Source: Icerya purchasi (taxonomy: Eukaryota; Arthropoda; Insecta; Hemiptera; Monophlebidae). Taken from it: a DNA stretch of 64,000 nucleotides. The position numbers and the translations under genes are program-made. The notes under the pieces were generated by a model, which searched no databases, was not told where the DNA came from, and saw nothing but the letters and a program-made list of their open reading frames with translations. Shown in pieces: positions 20,622 to 32,179 of this stretch (position 1 is the first letter of the stretch; every line of letters begins with the position of its first letter). Location: contig CM077116.1 of the NCBI GenBank assembly GCA_039619475.1, positions 27,725,191-27,789,190 of the forward strand. The letters are read 5' to 3'.

Positions 20622-21850
20622 GGAATTCTTGTACAGTATATAATAATAATTGCATGTTAATGTTCAGATTTTTTTCCCGAAAATTGAGGAATTAATATAT
20701 TTTAGTATAAATAAGGTAAATTTACACACTTCATTTAATGAAATGACAAACACAGTTATATGTCGTATTTAGATATCACGATGAAATGTAATTTAACGGG
20801 AGATGTACAAATAATAATATTTATATAATTCGATGTTTGAATATGTACAAACCACTTGAAACCCAATAATTCATAACTTTCAACATGTCATTTAGATAAT
20901 TTTTGTCTTATATTGTGGACACTCGAAAACGTCTAGGATCATTTACATTTCTTATTACAATTGTACCATTCTCTTACTCTATTAGATTCTTGTAATTTTT
21001 ATCAGTAATTTGGTATATTTTTTTGCGTATTAGATTTTATTTACTGTTAACATATACTTAACTTGCTTAATTATTTATATTTTAGCGAATATTTGTAATG
21101 TGATTTCGTTAAGCTCGAACGATAAGCGAAGTTTTCATTGCAATATTTACAATAATAATTTATTTAAAAAAATTAGCCGACAAAAAAAAGAATTAAAACT
21201 AAAATTAATAGTAAAATGATAAGAATATTTAGCTTCAAATAAAAAATAAAAATTCAAAATGAAACAATTTAACGCAGAAACATAAAAAAAAAAAAAAACA
21301 AAAAAACAAGAATATATCAAATCGAATAAATAAATAAATCTGTACTACGAAATATAAATGTGTCTGCAATAAAAACACTATTACTTTACAAAATATCAAC
21401 AATGGTTTTTCCTTTAGCTTTTCCGATTTCTACCATTCTCCCAATGTTTTTTTTTTTGTACCTTCACTTTCCAAATAATTTGTGTTAGTACGAGGACGGG
21501 ATCGTAGGTTTCGGTTTGGTTATTTTTATTACGGCTTGTATTAGTGTTGTTATAAACTGTAATAAAAGGAACGGACTCAGCGCATCATTGTTTAGGCGGT
21601 ACGTCCGCCTGATGAAAAACAAATTCGAATAGTATTTCGATTAGTTAAACAACTTAACGCACTATGCTAGTAAATAAATAAAAAAAAATGTTTAATAATG
21701 GTCTAACGTATTGAGAGAGTCGAAAGAAAAAACCGAATCGTTAAAAAATCATCTCAGTCTCAGACAGTCTTTGTTACATCGCGAAACTATATCGACTTTT
21801 TTTAGTAAAGTAACCAGTTCGTCTTGCAACCGAAAGAAGTTTGATTCAAC
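20622..21850. other. AT-rich DNA, no gene seen
   Basis: There are long A and T runs, for example an A-rich stretch near 21280-21310. A block TGTTTAGGCGGTACGTCCGCC at about 21589-21609 contains a small inverted repeat (GGCGGTACGTCCGCC), with related TTTAGGCGGT at 27319, 28640 (inverted) and 30458. Confidence 0.5.
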
Positions 21851-21967
21851 AAGGTGCTAGTAACCAAATCGTCTCGAAATTCGGTTTTCAAATTAGTGAC
21901 ATTTACAAAATTGGTAAACTATAATTTCGATTACCTTGTCTCCCCCTCCCATTCGCCGAGAATCCAG

Positions 21968-22039
21968 GACACAATCACCAACGTGTACATCAACCTGCCA
22001 GCAGGGAGCACCTACATTTTAGCAGCCGCAGCAGAGTGA
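21968..22039 (+). CDS. Candidate last coding exon of an unidentified host gene
   Basis: Bases 21944-21967 form a pyrimidine-rich tract (CCTTGTCTCCCCCTCCC) ending in CCAG, a good 3' splice site. The next 72 bases read as 23 codons plus TGA in phase 0: DTITNVYINLPAGSTY then ILAAAAE. Third positions are C- or G-rich (ATC ACC AAC GTG TAC ATC AAC CTG), in marked contrast to the AT-rich surroundings and to the transposon frames. The downstream sequence is AT-rich with several AATAAA strings near 22210-22250, as in a 3' UTR. No upstream partner exon was found on the plus strand. A chance GC island remains possible. Confidence 0.4.
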   Translation, partial: DTITNVYINLPAGSTYILAAAAE

Positions 22040-22439
22040 TACGTAGCATTAATATTATTTCTAATTAATCATTTTTGCGTGTTTTCGTTTATATATTTAT
22101 TAAATGTCTTTAACGATCGGCTATTCAAGAAAGGTAGGTGTAGGGAATAATGAAATTATACATTTTAAAAAATCATAAAGCCTTAATATTAGTATTATTA
22201 TATCTAAATCAATAATTTAAAAAAATAAATAAAAATTAAATAAATAAAAAAATGATTTGATTAGATATTTTATATATATTTGTTCTTCGTAATCATTACA
22301 TTGTATTTCAAATTAATAAGCCTTCGATTGAAATTAGTATTTTGCTTTACTTTATAAATTATTATTAGAAAAGATCTCTGAAATTTATCAAGATATTAAA
22401 TTAAAATAATAAAACAAAAATGGAAGTTTATTCAAACAA
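22040..22439. other. AT-rich DNA, possible 3' UTR
   Basis: This follows the candidate terminal exon. Several AATAAA-type strings occur at about 22215-22250. No other feature is recognised. Confidence 0.35.
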
Positions 22440-22531
22440 ATTTTCTTACATACTAAATAATTATAGTCATCGTTAATGTACATACAAAATCCTCAGTGCA
22501 TGAAACCTCATGCTTGACGGAACTTGTTTTT
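22440..22531 (+). repeat. Terminal module of the satellite-bearing family
   Basis: TACTAAATAATTATAGTCAT leads through ATCCTCAGTGCATGAAACCTCATG to GCTTGACGGAACTTGTTTTT. The same roughly 90-bp module ends copies at 9771, 38314, 62716 (inverted) and 23566 (inverted). CATGA and TCATG form a short stem inside it. No satellite units precede this copy. Confidence 0.7.
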
Positions 22532-22597
22532 ATTGCTTTTGGTGCGACAACTACGGGCATATTAATCATGTGGAAGTGAAGTTTTTAAAAGTTTCTT

Positions 22598-22670
22598 TGT
22601 ACGGCAGCGGGATTTGAAACCGCTTCTATGCGAATGAAACACCACTGCCTAACTAACTACGCCACGGGGT
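22598..22670 (-). repeat. tRNA-like segment (SINE head or tRNA pseudogene)
   Basis: Read on the minus strand it has an A-box-like TGGCGTAGTTAGTTAGGCA, a potential anticodon loop TTCGCAT, and a B-box-like GGTTTCAAATCCC. The anticodon stem has a mismatch, the variable region is missing and the acceptor ends do not pair, so it is not a functional tRNA gene. A tRNA-derived SINE head is the likeliest reading. Confidence 0.35.
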
Positions 22671-22727
22671 AGCAGGCTATAGTTTTATTAAATAATTTTA
22701 TATTACGCGGGTGCCCCTGGTAACGGA

Positions 22728-22991
22728 TTGTTCATCAATCCGACTAACTTTACTACAAGGACTATAAAACCCGGAGTAGCCCTTATTAGGGCTGCAGGAC
22801 GACAAAAAATGATAAACTGCGAATATTACAGTTTAACGTCGAAGATATTAGCACTGCTCAATGCGATTGCTTATCCCAGAAATATAGGGACAAAAAGTAG
22901 ACATCATACTTGTACAACATGCAGCAGACATCGAACTTTTGAAAAAAGGAAAAATTGGAGACTTTGTTCTGGTCGCAGTTGTAAGTCATAA
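22728..22991 (+). other. Unassigned 87-codon ORF, possibly retrotransposon-derived
   Basis: The frame starts MFINPTNFTTRTIKPGV; NPTNFTTRTIKPGV resembles the linker after the zinc knuckles in jockey-type gag proteins, but the similarity is short. Later it has CTTCSRHRTF and CSGRSCKS. No domain is firmly recognised. A T run follows the stop. It may be a small retroelement fragment or chance. Confidence 0.25.
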
Positions 22992-23565
22992 GGGCTTTTT
23001 TTTTGCCCCTGCTTTCGCCATTTGGCCAGTCTACTCGTTTATTGTCTAATACTTGTTTCGTCTTTCCTCTTTAACTATATCTCCACTTTACAAGATCTTA
23101 GGTAATTATATAAACTAGCGTTCCCCCAATGGTCGAAATTCGACCATAATTATCATTAAATATTTGAGGAAAATATATATAAATTCGCATATTTCCAAAA
23201 AAAATTTCCACTATTATAGATTTGTTCATTATATATCTGAGAACACATACTTTTATATGTACTTACAATACAAAACATACCATTATAATTGAATAAATAA
23301 TAAATTCAATAATATAACAGTAAATCACAATTTAAAAATTCTCATTTATTGATATTAAATGACACCTTAAGACTTAGGACACTGTAAAAAAGCTAATAAT
23401 GATGATTATTTAGAAAAATTAAAACATTTTAATAAGAACAGATTTACCGACTAAAGCGATTTCTTTTTTAATTCTTTGTATTCATTTTTTATTTAAATAA
23501 AAAAAAAACTCCAAAATATTTTTACTGGTAACACTAAGAAGATCGTCAATAGCTACTAAACAAAA
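22992..23565. other. AT-rich DNA, no gene seen
   Basis: No frame, repeat or RNA gene is recognised apart from simple A/T runs. Confidence 0.5.
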
Positions 23566-23690
23566 AACAAATTCAGTCAAGCATGTTTTATGCACTGAGG
23601 ATTCCGTATGTTGAATTAAAGATAACTATAATTTTCATTTACATAATACTAAATTCAAAACAAATAAATCTAATTTTAAATTTGTAATAT
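23566..23690 (-). repeat. Terminal module of the satellite-bearing family, inverted
   Basis: AACAAATTCAGTCAAGCATG at 23566-23585 is the inverse of the family end. It continues through GCACTGAGGATTCCGTATGTT and ACTATAATTTTCATTTACATAATACTAA (with a break here for length), matching the minus-strand copy at 62716-62820. No satellite unit follows. Confidence 0.7.
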
Positions 23691-24103
23691 CCTGTATTTT
23701 TCATTTAGCATTCTATTCCTATAAAGTATGTTTTAATAAGAATTACTATACTTTACATTTATACAATTAATTACAAAACAAATATTTTCAGTTCAGTTTT
23801 TTTTCACGCATCACGGCAGTGTCATACTGTACTGTAAAAGAAATAAATTCAAAAATAACAAAAATAAAACATCGGAGAAATTAAAAAAGCAACGATATAG
23901 GCAAAATAAATTAATTTAAAAAAATATTTTGGATGAAAATAATTACAAATTTTTAAATATTATTGGTACTAAAATGTTCTAGTCTACATGATATATTGAT
24001 CCTTCCAAAAATCTAGGACTAAATATAGAACTATAAAATGCGTTTTGTACTAAAATGGTTGATTGTAAAAAACCATAAATCGAGTGGTCGAAAATTTATA
24101 ATA
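23691..24103. other. AT-rich DNA, nothing recognised
   Basis: No gene, repeat or RNA feature was found. Confidence 0.5.
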
Positions 24104-25130
24104 TTACAATCGGTGCGAACTAATAGCGTGCAGCTCTCGTTTATTGCTCAACCAGAAATGATAAAAGAGATCTGACCGACTGGTCAAAGGAAAACAACGC
24201 TCATCACGTTGACGGAGAAAACCGGTTGTGTAGCGGGTATAACGATAGAGAATGAGTATCGTCAACCTAAACGGACTTTTCACGAAACAAAAGGCATTGA
24301 GGATGTGAGCCGAAAGAAACAAACAAGAGCCACTTTCGTGCGACAAACAATGTAAGAACAATACACAAATTTTAAAAAAAAAGAAAAAGGAAATCATATA
24401 AAGAACCGTAGAAAATATTGAGCCGCGTTTGATGAATATGAAAAGGTCAATTTCTGATACCCCGCATGTTTGGGAACTCCCCGAAAAGGCACAGTGACTA
24501 TTGTCAGAACGAAAGAAAATGTGCCTTGGTACACGAATATAACATTAATTGTAGCGGAAAATATGCGGGGTCTAATGTAAAAATAAGAATAGATAATTTG
24601 TAGTGAGAACGGAGAAACTGACAATGGCCGGAAGTTATCGGCGATTGGAGAACAAAAAATAAATAAATATAATCGTAATAATAATAATTGTAAATAAAGA
24701 AATGAAAAAATCCACCAGATGTAAATAATTGTTAATATATAAGTGTAAATAAAGTGGGTTAGGTAAGGTAATCAAATATAAATTTCCACTGAAGTTTTTA
24801 TTTCTTCGGGATGCGGGGATATGTAATGTGCCCATTACATGGAAACAACAAAAAATATAAATAAATTACAATGTAATGAGAGGGTAAATGCGTGAGTATG
24901 TGGGAACTTGTCGCTGGCTGGGGAGAAACGGGTCCAACAACACCGTGAACGAAAAGACAAAAGAGTTCATCCGGAGTAAGGCGGTAGACGAGGATTTCGT
25001 ACGAAACGTGCGCGACGATGTAAAACGACAGAATGCGCTTGATGGAAAAGATGTCGTCTGTCGTGCGTAAACGTGAAAATGTAATATCAGCAAAGCAATA
25101 CTGCGAAGTGATGCGACGAACGATTACTTC
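24104..25130. other. GC-richer island with short ORFs, unidentified
   Basis: Base composition shifts upward at 24110-24640 and 24890-25130, with an AT-rich middle. A plus-strand 60-codon frame (24888-25070, ending DGKDVVCRA) and minus-strand frames of 75-97 codons overlap. No domain is recognised. CCCCGCATGTTTGGGAACTC near 24461 and GGGATGCGGGGATATGTAAT near 24807 could belong to LTR-type sequence, but no long terminal repeat pair was found. Confidence 0.3.
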
Positions 25131-26917
25131 TGAAATGCCCTACGTATAAAAGTTATTCTTTACAAAAGTTGGGTAAGCAAAAGTCAGGTATAACACAATA
25201 ATTCATTTTTGATAGTATTAAATTCATGATAACAGGTGTAACTATTTCTTTCTTATGAAATATCCCAGGTTATAGGCGATGCAAATTTTTTGTTTTAACT
25301 TTATAACACAAGCCATTGAATTTAAATATATAGTTCAGTCATGTAAATTCCGGTATCGTAAGATAACCCATTTCATAATGATTGAAAAACCTTATTTGAG
25401 TCGACCACTATTTTTTACGGGTAAAAGTGAACAAGCCATGTAGACACTATTCTCTAATTAAAAAGGATCATCGTTTCAGACACTTTCTAACGACTAATTC
25501 TATCGTAAATTGTTGCCTCTGTTAACAATAAATTAATGTCAAGAAAAAATTCAGTACGTTGATCATAATCTGTATCCAACATATCTGAAAACGTCCGGGA
25601 TGCTGCAGGTCGATCTTTATTGTCATCGTAGTTTTGTTAGCGACCGCAACGACTTACAATAGATGAAATATATTTCCTTCATCAGTTATACACTGTCAAG
25701 ATGTCGTAGTTCGCATATATACTCTATACAGGAAAGATAAACTCCTCTATTACATCATTTTCGAATCGAAACGAATCTCACTTGTTCAGATAACGATAGA
25801 TGTTTATGGAATTCTAGTTTGTTTTAGCAGTGAATTTTTTCACAAATACTAGAGTTGTATAATTGCAGGATGTATGTTCTTAAAAAGTAATCTTTAAATT
25901 AAACTAAAACATAACCTTTAAAACAAATTGATCATAAAAGTAACTGCTGGAAACAACAAGAAGGTATATGAGAACGATATAACTGGTGTAATTCTTAAAA
26001 TAAATTTAGAAGTAATTTTTTAAATCGCCGACTTTTTCTTCTTCTTACCAAGAATATTGATAAATATTCCAACCGTTTAATTATTATTCAAAATGTGTGA
26101 ATAACGGATAGAGCCGTTGACTAGTAAAAAAATTGCTAACTAGTCTACGAATATGTATCGAAATTTTTTTAAATTACTGAAATAATCAATAAGAATATGT
26201 ATTTATCTGTACATTCAACACATTACTTCCCCTAAGGCATATCGCGTTTTCGTTGTTATTAAAATAATGATTTATGCGATAATGTGTTGCTAAAATCAGC
26301 TTGCTTTTTCACGCCATTATTATTATAAAATTTAATCTTATCTAAACGAGATAAAAATAAAACAAAGCTGAAGCGCGATAGCTAAATAAAACGTTTTTTG
26401 AACTCGAAATATGAGAGTGATAATGAATGTAAATTTCATTAGGTAAATACCGAAAGAGGAGTGAAATTGCGTAGTAGTAAAAATTACGTAAAAGGGTGCA
26501 ATATTCTACTTAACGTATAATGGTGACACTAAAGTATGCAACGAGTTCAAAACTCGAGTTCTGAACAGTAAATGTTTTAAGTTCAAATAGTACGCATGAC
26601 AATAATTTTTCATTTATTTTCCTTGAACAAAAAAGTTAATTCTTTAATTATTTAATTGCGATAGTAAAAATCGTTTATATACAGAGCAAATGTGGAAGAC
26701 TTTCGACTTTTTAATAAAGTTTCTGCAGCCGATTGACTAGTATAGCCGGTACAAAAATTGTTCATTTCGCTATTTAGATCTTTTCTAATACTTACAAATG
26801 CCGATTTTATTTTGAGTTTTGAACAAACGAACGCGATGTTTCTACTACAACTTTATTATCGAAACTGTTAACAATGAGACTTTATGACAAGTTTATATAC
26901 AAAATGTATTGGTTTCT
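25131..26917. other. AT-rich intergenic DNA
   Basis: I see no frame longer than about 60 codons, no tRNA and no recognised repeat. Confidence 0.5.
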
Positions 26918-27060
26918 GGAACATTCCGATAATATTCAGAAACATCGATTGGACGATTACAAATATCGATATACTAGAAACTTCTAGATAAGTGATAACT
27001 GATAACAGCATAGAATAGAATTATGAGAATAGAAATTTCAATATTTTATATATATAATTT
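26918..27060 (+). promoter_or_regulatory. Possible heat-shock-element cluster and TATA box
   Basis: GGAACATTCC (26918-26927) is followed by TTCAGAA near 26935 and CTAGAAACTTCTAG (26974-26987); both intact sites contain the GAAnnTTC core of heat-shock elements. A TATA-like TTTTATATATATAA lies about 60 bp further at 27044-27057. No coding frame follows within reach, so a promoter role is speculative. Confidence 0.25.
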
Positions 27061-27282
27061 TGGCTCTCCGAGGTTGGGATGACATCTCCGTTGTTGTAAA
27101 CATCGATGAACCTCAAGTGTTTTATCTGAAATGTATGAATATACTCTTGAATTATTTTAGTTTCCCAAAATTACCACCAATTCAAATTTATCCAGCTGTG
27201 ATGAATTAGATTTTAAATATTTTAAGTAACAAAATTACCATTGGTTCATTAGTCCCTAGTATAAAAGCTACTTTTTGTAATT

Positions 27283-28690
27283 ATGCCTGACCAATCTTAT
27301 TTAGCGGGTCATCCCCTTTTAGGCGGTAGCGAACGAGGGTTTTTATTCAGATCATTTTACGAATTACCTGTGATGATTTTCAGGCGTCACCCACTAAATA
27401 TTATTATTTGTGTTAGTGAGAAACATGGCTTAATATATTTATTTCTATGTCATTATAAAACATCCATTTACTGTTATAAGAAATTCTGCGCAAAATATAC
27501 CGTTAAAATGATGTAAAATATGTGTTTTGTGATTATATATGTATGTTTGTATATTTATATATAAATATACGATACTAGCGGTTACCCACGGCTTCGCCCG
27601 GGTATTAATATGTGTAACCGTTTAAGTCCGTACTTTGAAATTTAAAAAAAAAAAATTGGAACGCGGAATTAATAAAATGTTATCAAAGCGTATTATTTAC
27701 CATAGTAATTATTTTATCGAAACATTTTTACATTTAATTTATATTTACAATGGTAATTATTTTATTTAAAATTGCATAAATTTTTTTGTTTTTTTTCGTC
27801 CCGCGTATGCATTTTTGTACCCCTTGATTGTATCTCAACTACTTAAAACATTATATTTCGTGAAGAAGAGGGGGTAGGAAACTTAATCATACCTTAAAAT
27901 ATTCGCTGGGACATCACGAGTATATCTTAAAAATTTTACCATGATCCGTCCAGCGGTTCAGAAATGTATACAGGACAAACAAACAATACAAACAAATATT
28001 CATTTTTATATACCTACGAAAATAATGATACACGAATAATTCAAAAAGCACGGTTATGTCGTATGTAAATTTAGAAAACACGTATAACGTGAAATAAATT
28101 GTTGCATCAAGGAAACGTTTGAAATCGAAACTCGGCGCCATCTATTGGATGTTTACCCAATCTAGATAACAAAAGATGTTAAAATGTTGTCTAAATAAAC
28201 TAACTTACACTGCTATCCGTTAGACACGTATGGAACTTATAACTAATTACAACCCTTTATCCTATAAAAACATGTAATTTGCAATAAAAAAATATTGAGG
28301 TCAATAATCGAGATAAAAACTATCCTATCTTTTAAGTTGGATCAAATCACACACATGTATGCAAAATTTCATTAACATCGGTTGAGTAGTTTCGGAGTTT
28401 ATCGCTTACAAACCGTTGTGACACTGGATTTTTATATATATAAAGATATACGCGTAAAGAACTAAATCGTTAACCAAGAACGGTATTTTTTGCGTGGACT
28501 TTCTGATAGCAATGAATGGATGATGTGGAGATAAATTTGGTACCCGTGTTTTTCACCAACAAAAAATGATATCGTTTAGCGGATGATACCTGAACGGGTA
28601 ATTCGTTAAAAGGTCTGAGTAAAACCCCGTGCTCCCTACCGCCTAAACGATCCACGCCTAAAAATGTCTCCTCCGAAAAGATTCACACTT
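27283..28690. mobile_element. Inverted-repeat-flanked retroposon-like region
   Basis: Bases 27283-27520 (plus) and 28690-28470 (minus) are related inverted arms of about 220 bp: both contain TTTAGGCGGTAG, ACGAATTACC, TGTTATAAGAAA or TGCTATCAGAAA, and GCGCAAAATATACCG or a variant. Between them lie retroposon-like blocks: TACTAGCGGTTACCCACGGC with CTTCGCCCGGG at about 27572-27602, GATCCGTCCAGCGGTTCAGA at about 27941, and CGGTTGAGTAGTTTCGGAG at 28379. The latter three resemble widespread insect SINE/LINE 3' blocks. Two tail-like blocks suggest two fragments. Family not determined. Confidence 0.5.
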
Positions 28691-30657
28691 AGAAGATCCC
28701 GTCTAAAAGAATTGGTCCCGTATTTTTAACAGCGTAAGTGGAACACTTGTAAATGATCTGAGGATCGAAAATTAGAAAATCGTACTAACATATACATCTT
28801 CAGCATGGTACATGTAGCTGTCCAAAAATTCAATTATTGTTCAAATTCTATGTAAATGGAATATAGCGGCGGATCTGCCAATAATGAATTCTCTAACAGG
28901 TATAATTACGAGCACTTTTATCAGGATTCAGGATGGTCTATTTACAAAAGTTTTAAACTGAAATTTTTTAAACGAAGACAAAAAAAAAGGTATTAAATAA
29001 ATAAATATCAGCGACGGTTGTATGGTCCGCATCACAGTATCATTTAATTATAATTTACGGTATGGTAATCTTTTTATTATTAATACGTGAATTTATACCA
29101 GCATTTCGGTTCTAATCTCTCGAAGAAAAAAAAAAATCGCATCGTTGACCAACGAGAGCATAGTATCGCAATATCAGCTTTTGCCGCCTAAGAAGAAAAA
29201 GCACCAGCTCCATTGACGAACCTGAATTAGAGTTTCCCGATTGACGCTCCTACTCTTACTGATGGTGGTGTATATAAAATTCATCCCCCTTGGCTTAGTA
29301 GGCAACATACAATACTACTCACGGTGTGCGAGACCGCTTGTAGTATTAGGCAAGTTCGCCAGCTAATCTAGTCCTGTCGACAATTTTCCACATGATCATC
29401 AATTTCAAGTCTTTTCCTTATTTTATATGAGTGGAAAAAGATTTTTCCAAAAAGTTTCTTCGTGAAAGTTTTGTAGATCAATGGTAAATGTTATGTTAAA
29501 AAATCGTTCAGTGATGGCTTACAAACTGGACAATAGAATAATTTTTTAGGTGGTAGGTTATCTATGTGTAAATATTTACAACGAAACAGGAAAAATAAAC
29601 ACTAAACACTTCAAAGAAGGGTAAAAAAAAGAACACAAAAATAGACCATTGTACCTAAAAATATAGTTGAAATTAAATTATCGTAAAACTTTAACAAAAA
29701 CATCTAAATTTCGCAAACATTACAAATAATAATTTGGACTTGATGGCTTCCGTATTTTTTGTGTTTGTATGTTATTATAATATAATAATGTAAGATCGGT
29801 TTGTAATTTCCGAACTTTATAGAATAATTTATAATATCTCAGTAGCGATTCACAATTGTGTCAGTGTAGCGAGTACTGAAAATTATTATTACTCTACTTT
29901 GCCTAGAATTAATATGTTATCGATTTATTTTCAGTGTTCACTTCTCGCGCCGTACGTTCGATTTGCCGAGAATTAATGACTGTAAGTGATGATGCAAATG
30001 ATCGGTTCTTTGATTTATAGTACCGAAATTCTTAACATTTAAGACTTGTATCTAACGAATATCCGATTTTAGAATCTGGATCATTAATAAACAGGCTACC
30101 GGAGTATAGTGTACATTATTTGCGACTAGTTTATTATAAATGTATGTGCAAACGTTCCTTTTTCATTTTGTTCTTTATCCTTCATCGGTTGACATTATGA
30201 TGGTGAGTTTGTTTCAAAATGTTCCGTATTAGCTGATTTTGTTCAATTTTATTTAACAGTTTTAAGCGTTGTAGTAAATAAGTAAAATACGTCTTACGTT
30301 CCTAATAGGGAACCGATTCTTTTCTCTCGGTGATCTTTAATTATCTCAAGTTCTACAGTATATGGTTCTACTTAAGGCTGAATAGACTTGAATTTATAAC
30401 CATCTGGTTCTGGAATCTAAGGTCTCAGTGTTTGATAGATAAGACACAGTTCTGTCGTTTAGGCGGTCTCATTAATTTTTTGTCTAATTTCTTATTTTTT
30501 ACATTGCACCTGGTAACGAATATCGGTAATTTCTATAAGATCTCTTTCACCGGTCACCACTGACTTAAGAACAGATATTGACCCGTATTGTACACGAATC
30601 ATCGGTCTTATCTGCGTTAGGTATTTTATAACGGTTTTGTTGATCCAGTAATATCTC
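28691..30657. other. AT-rich intergenic DNA with a TATA-like site at 29271
   Basis: TATATAAAAT at 29271-29280 lies in a slightly GC-richer stretch (29150-29400) and could be a core promoter, but no clear initiator or downstream frame was found. The remainder shows no gene. Confidence 0.35.
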
Positions 30658-31000
30658 CAGGGTGGCCACCTAACCGGGAATAAGCCGGGAATTTTGTCGT
30701 AAAACCGAGAAAAAAAGTAAAAATAGCCAAAAACGATATTTTTAATAAGAAAAAATCATTTGAAGCAAAAAATGAATATGCACTTTTTAATGTACTTTAC
30801 ACTCGAAATAAAAATTACAAAGTTCCATTTTATTCATATAAAATATTCTGCGGCGGTCAAATACGTATTATTATTAGTAACAAAAGAATTCTATATTTCT
30901 TATTGTATCAGGAAATCGGAAGGATTTTGACCGGAAAAACTAGGTGGATTTGGACCAGAAAAACCGGGAATTTAAAAATTATAATTGAGTAGCCACCATG
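30658..31000. mobile_element. Small non-autonomous hAT-like element (343 bp)
   Basis: The ends are CAGGGTGGCCACCTAA and, inverted, CATGGTGGCTACTCAA, a typical CAGGG-type hAT terminal inverted repeat with a few mismatches. CCGGGAATT blocks lie inside both ends (about 30688 and 30964). No 8-bp duplication is visible. It has no coding frame. Confidence 0.6.
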
Positions 31001-31162
31001 TATGTCGTGTTTTAGGAATTGTAATTTGGTCGTCGAATTGGAATGCGCATGCTATCTAACAATAAGTAATATTCCTGAGGAAGCAAAAATATGGCAAGGT
31101 ACAGAAATGCTCTTAGAACTCTGTCGTTCATGTACTTAGAAGTTAGATTATATATATGTATA

Positions 31163-31465
31163 CATGGGTGTCGCCGATGGGAGGCAGGTGCCGCTGCCCC
31201 CCCCCTCCCAGGAGCCTTAAAACTTTTTAATCAACTGGCTATGATAACTATTCATAGGCGCGTACTCATGGACAATTTGGAAGACTTTTATAATAAAGTA
31301 GTAAAACAATTTGCCAGAAACCCACGAAAATTATGTTTTAATTAAGATTTTATTCTTATGTAATAAAATGTTAAGCCTTTACAAATTATACATTTTATTT
31401 TTCCTATAACTCTTTCTATTATCTCCCCCCCCCCCTCACTGGTTCATCGACTGGCGACGACCTTG
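31163..31465 (+). mobile_element. hAT-derived element (303 bp) with transposase end
   Basis: The ends are CATGGGTGTCGCC and, inverted, CAAGGTCGTCGCC (10 of 13 identical). Flanking 8-mers TATGTATA (31155-31162) and TATATATA (31466-31473) match at 7 of 8, as for hAT target duplications, though the setting is low-complexity TA sequence. Poly-C tracts lie near both ends. It holds the last codons of a hAT transposase. Confidence 0.65.
31211..31345 (+). pseudogene. C-terminal remnant of hAT transposase
   Basis: The 44 codons before TAA include FNQLAMITIHRRVL and FARNPRKLCFN. The pattern L.ML.IHR followed about 20 residues later by FA....R...F and the stop is the end of the hAT dimerisation region in transposases of this superfamily. 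Everything upstream is lost. An in-frame Met 40 codons upstream belongs to flanking sequence and TIR, so the longer open frame is not a gene. Confidence 0.6.
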
Positions 31466-31473
31466 TATATATA

Positions 31474-32179
31474 TATCGTCTTGGACCACATTATGAAAGT
31501 GCAGATGTCATAATATGGTACAAAAAAGTCGAATTATATTTTTACAAATTGTAGTTTTAAGTTTTGAAGATATATTTTCTGCCTTATAGGAAAAAGTATG
31601 ATTATCAATTTTTTGTAGCTCATATCAGAAAAACGATAAAAATATAGTTCTAGCATAATAATGCGGTAAGTTTATCTACAAAAAAACGTTAGTACGTATT
31701 TAGAATTACGCGATACACACGGTGAATTTTAATTTCATTCGTCGCATAAAATCACATGAAGTGCGTTTTCACTGAAAACGTTCGCGCTGCTGTGTACACA
31801 AATGACATCAAAGTTATGATTTGTAACGTTTGCGAACATTTTGGCAAAGAAAAAGAGTAATAATTTGTATTCCTTTCATAGTGAAATTTCGTTTTAACGG
31901 TACGGCGTTTTTCTCGGGTTTTTTCGTTCTCTTCATTATCCTCATAATGTTCTCGAACGTTACAAATGTACGCTTTTAGATAACAAGAAAGAGACAATCC
32001 GTAAAAAGTTATAAAATAATCTGTGCACTAGCTAAACAATAAAAGTTGCCATCTTATCGAAGCATAATCGGAGATCAGATTAGACTTTTACAAATGTATA
32101 AAAGTAAGGGTAATTGTTATAAAAAATAAAAGTGTACACAGAAAAAATGCTCTATAAATTTATGTTTTATTAAAAGAAA
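31474..32179. other. AT-rich DNA, no gene seen
   Basis: A minus-strand 81-codon frame (31997-31752) has no recognisable motif. Nothing else was identified. Confidence 0.45.

Noticed and set aside
24104..25130. LTR retrotransposon
   Set aside because: No pair of long terminal repeats, primer-binding site or gag-pol motif could be shown.
30330..30563. 77-codon plus ORF
   Set aside because: No recognisable motif; AT-rich composition with no gene context.
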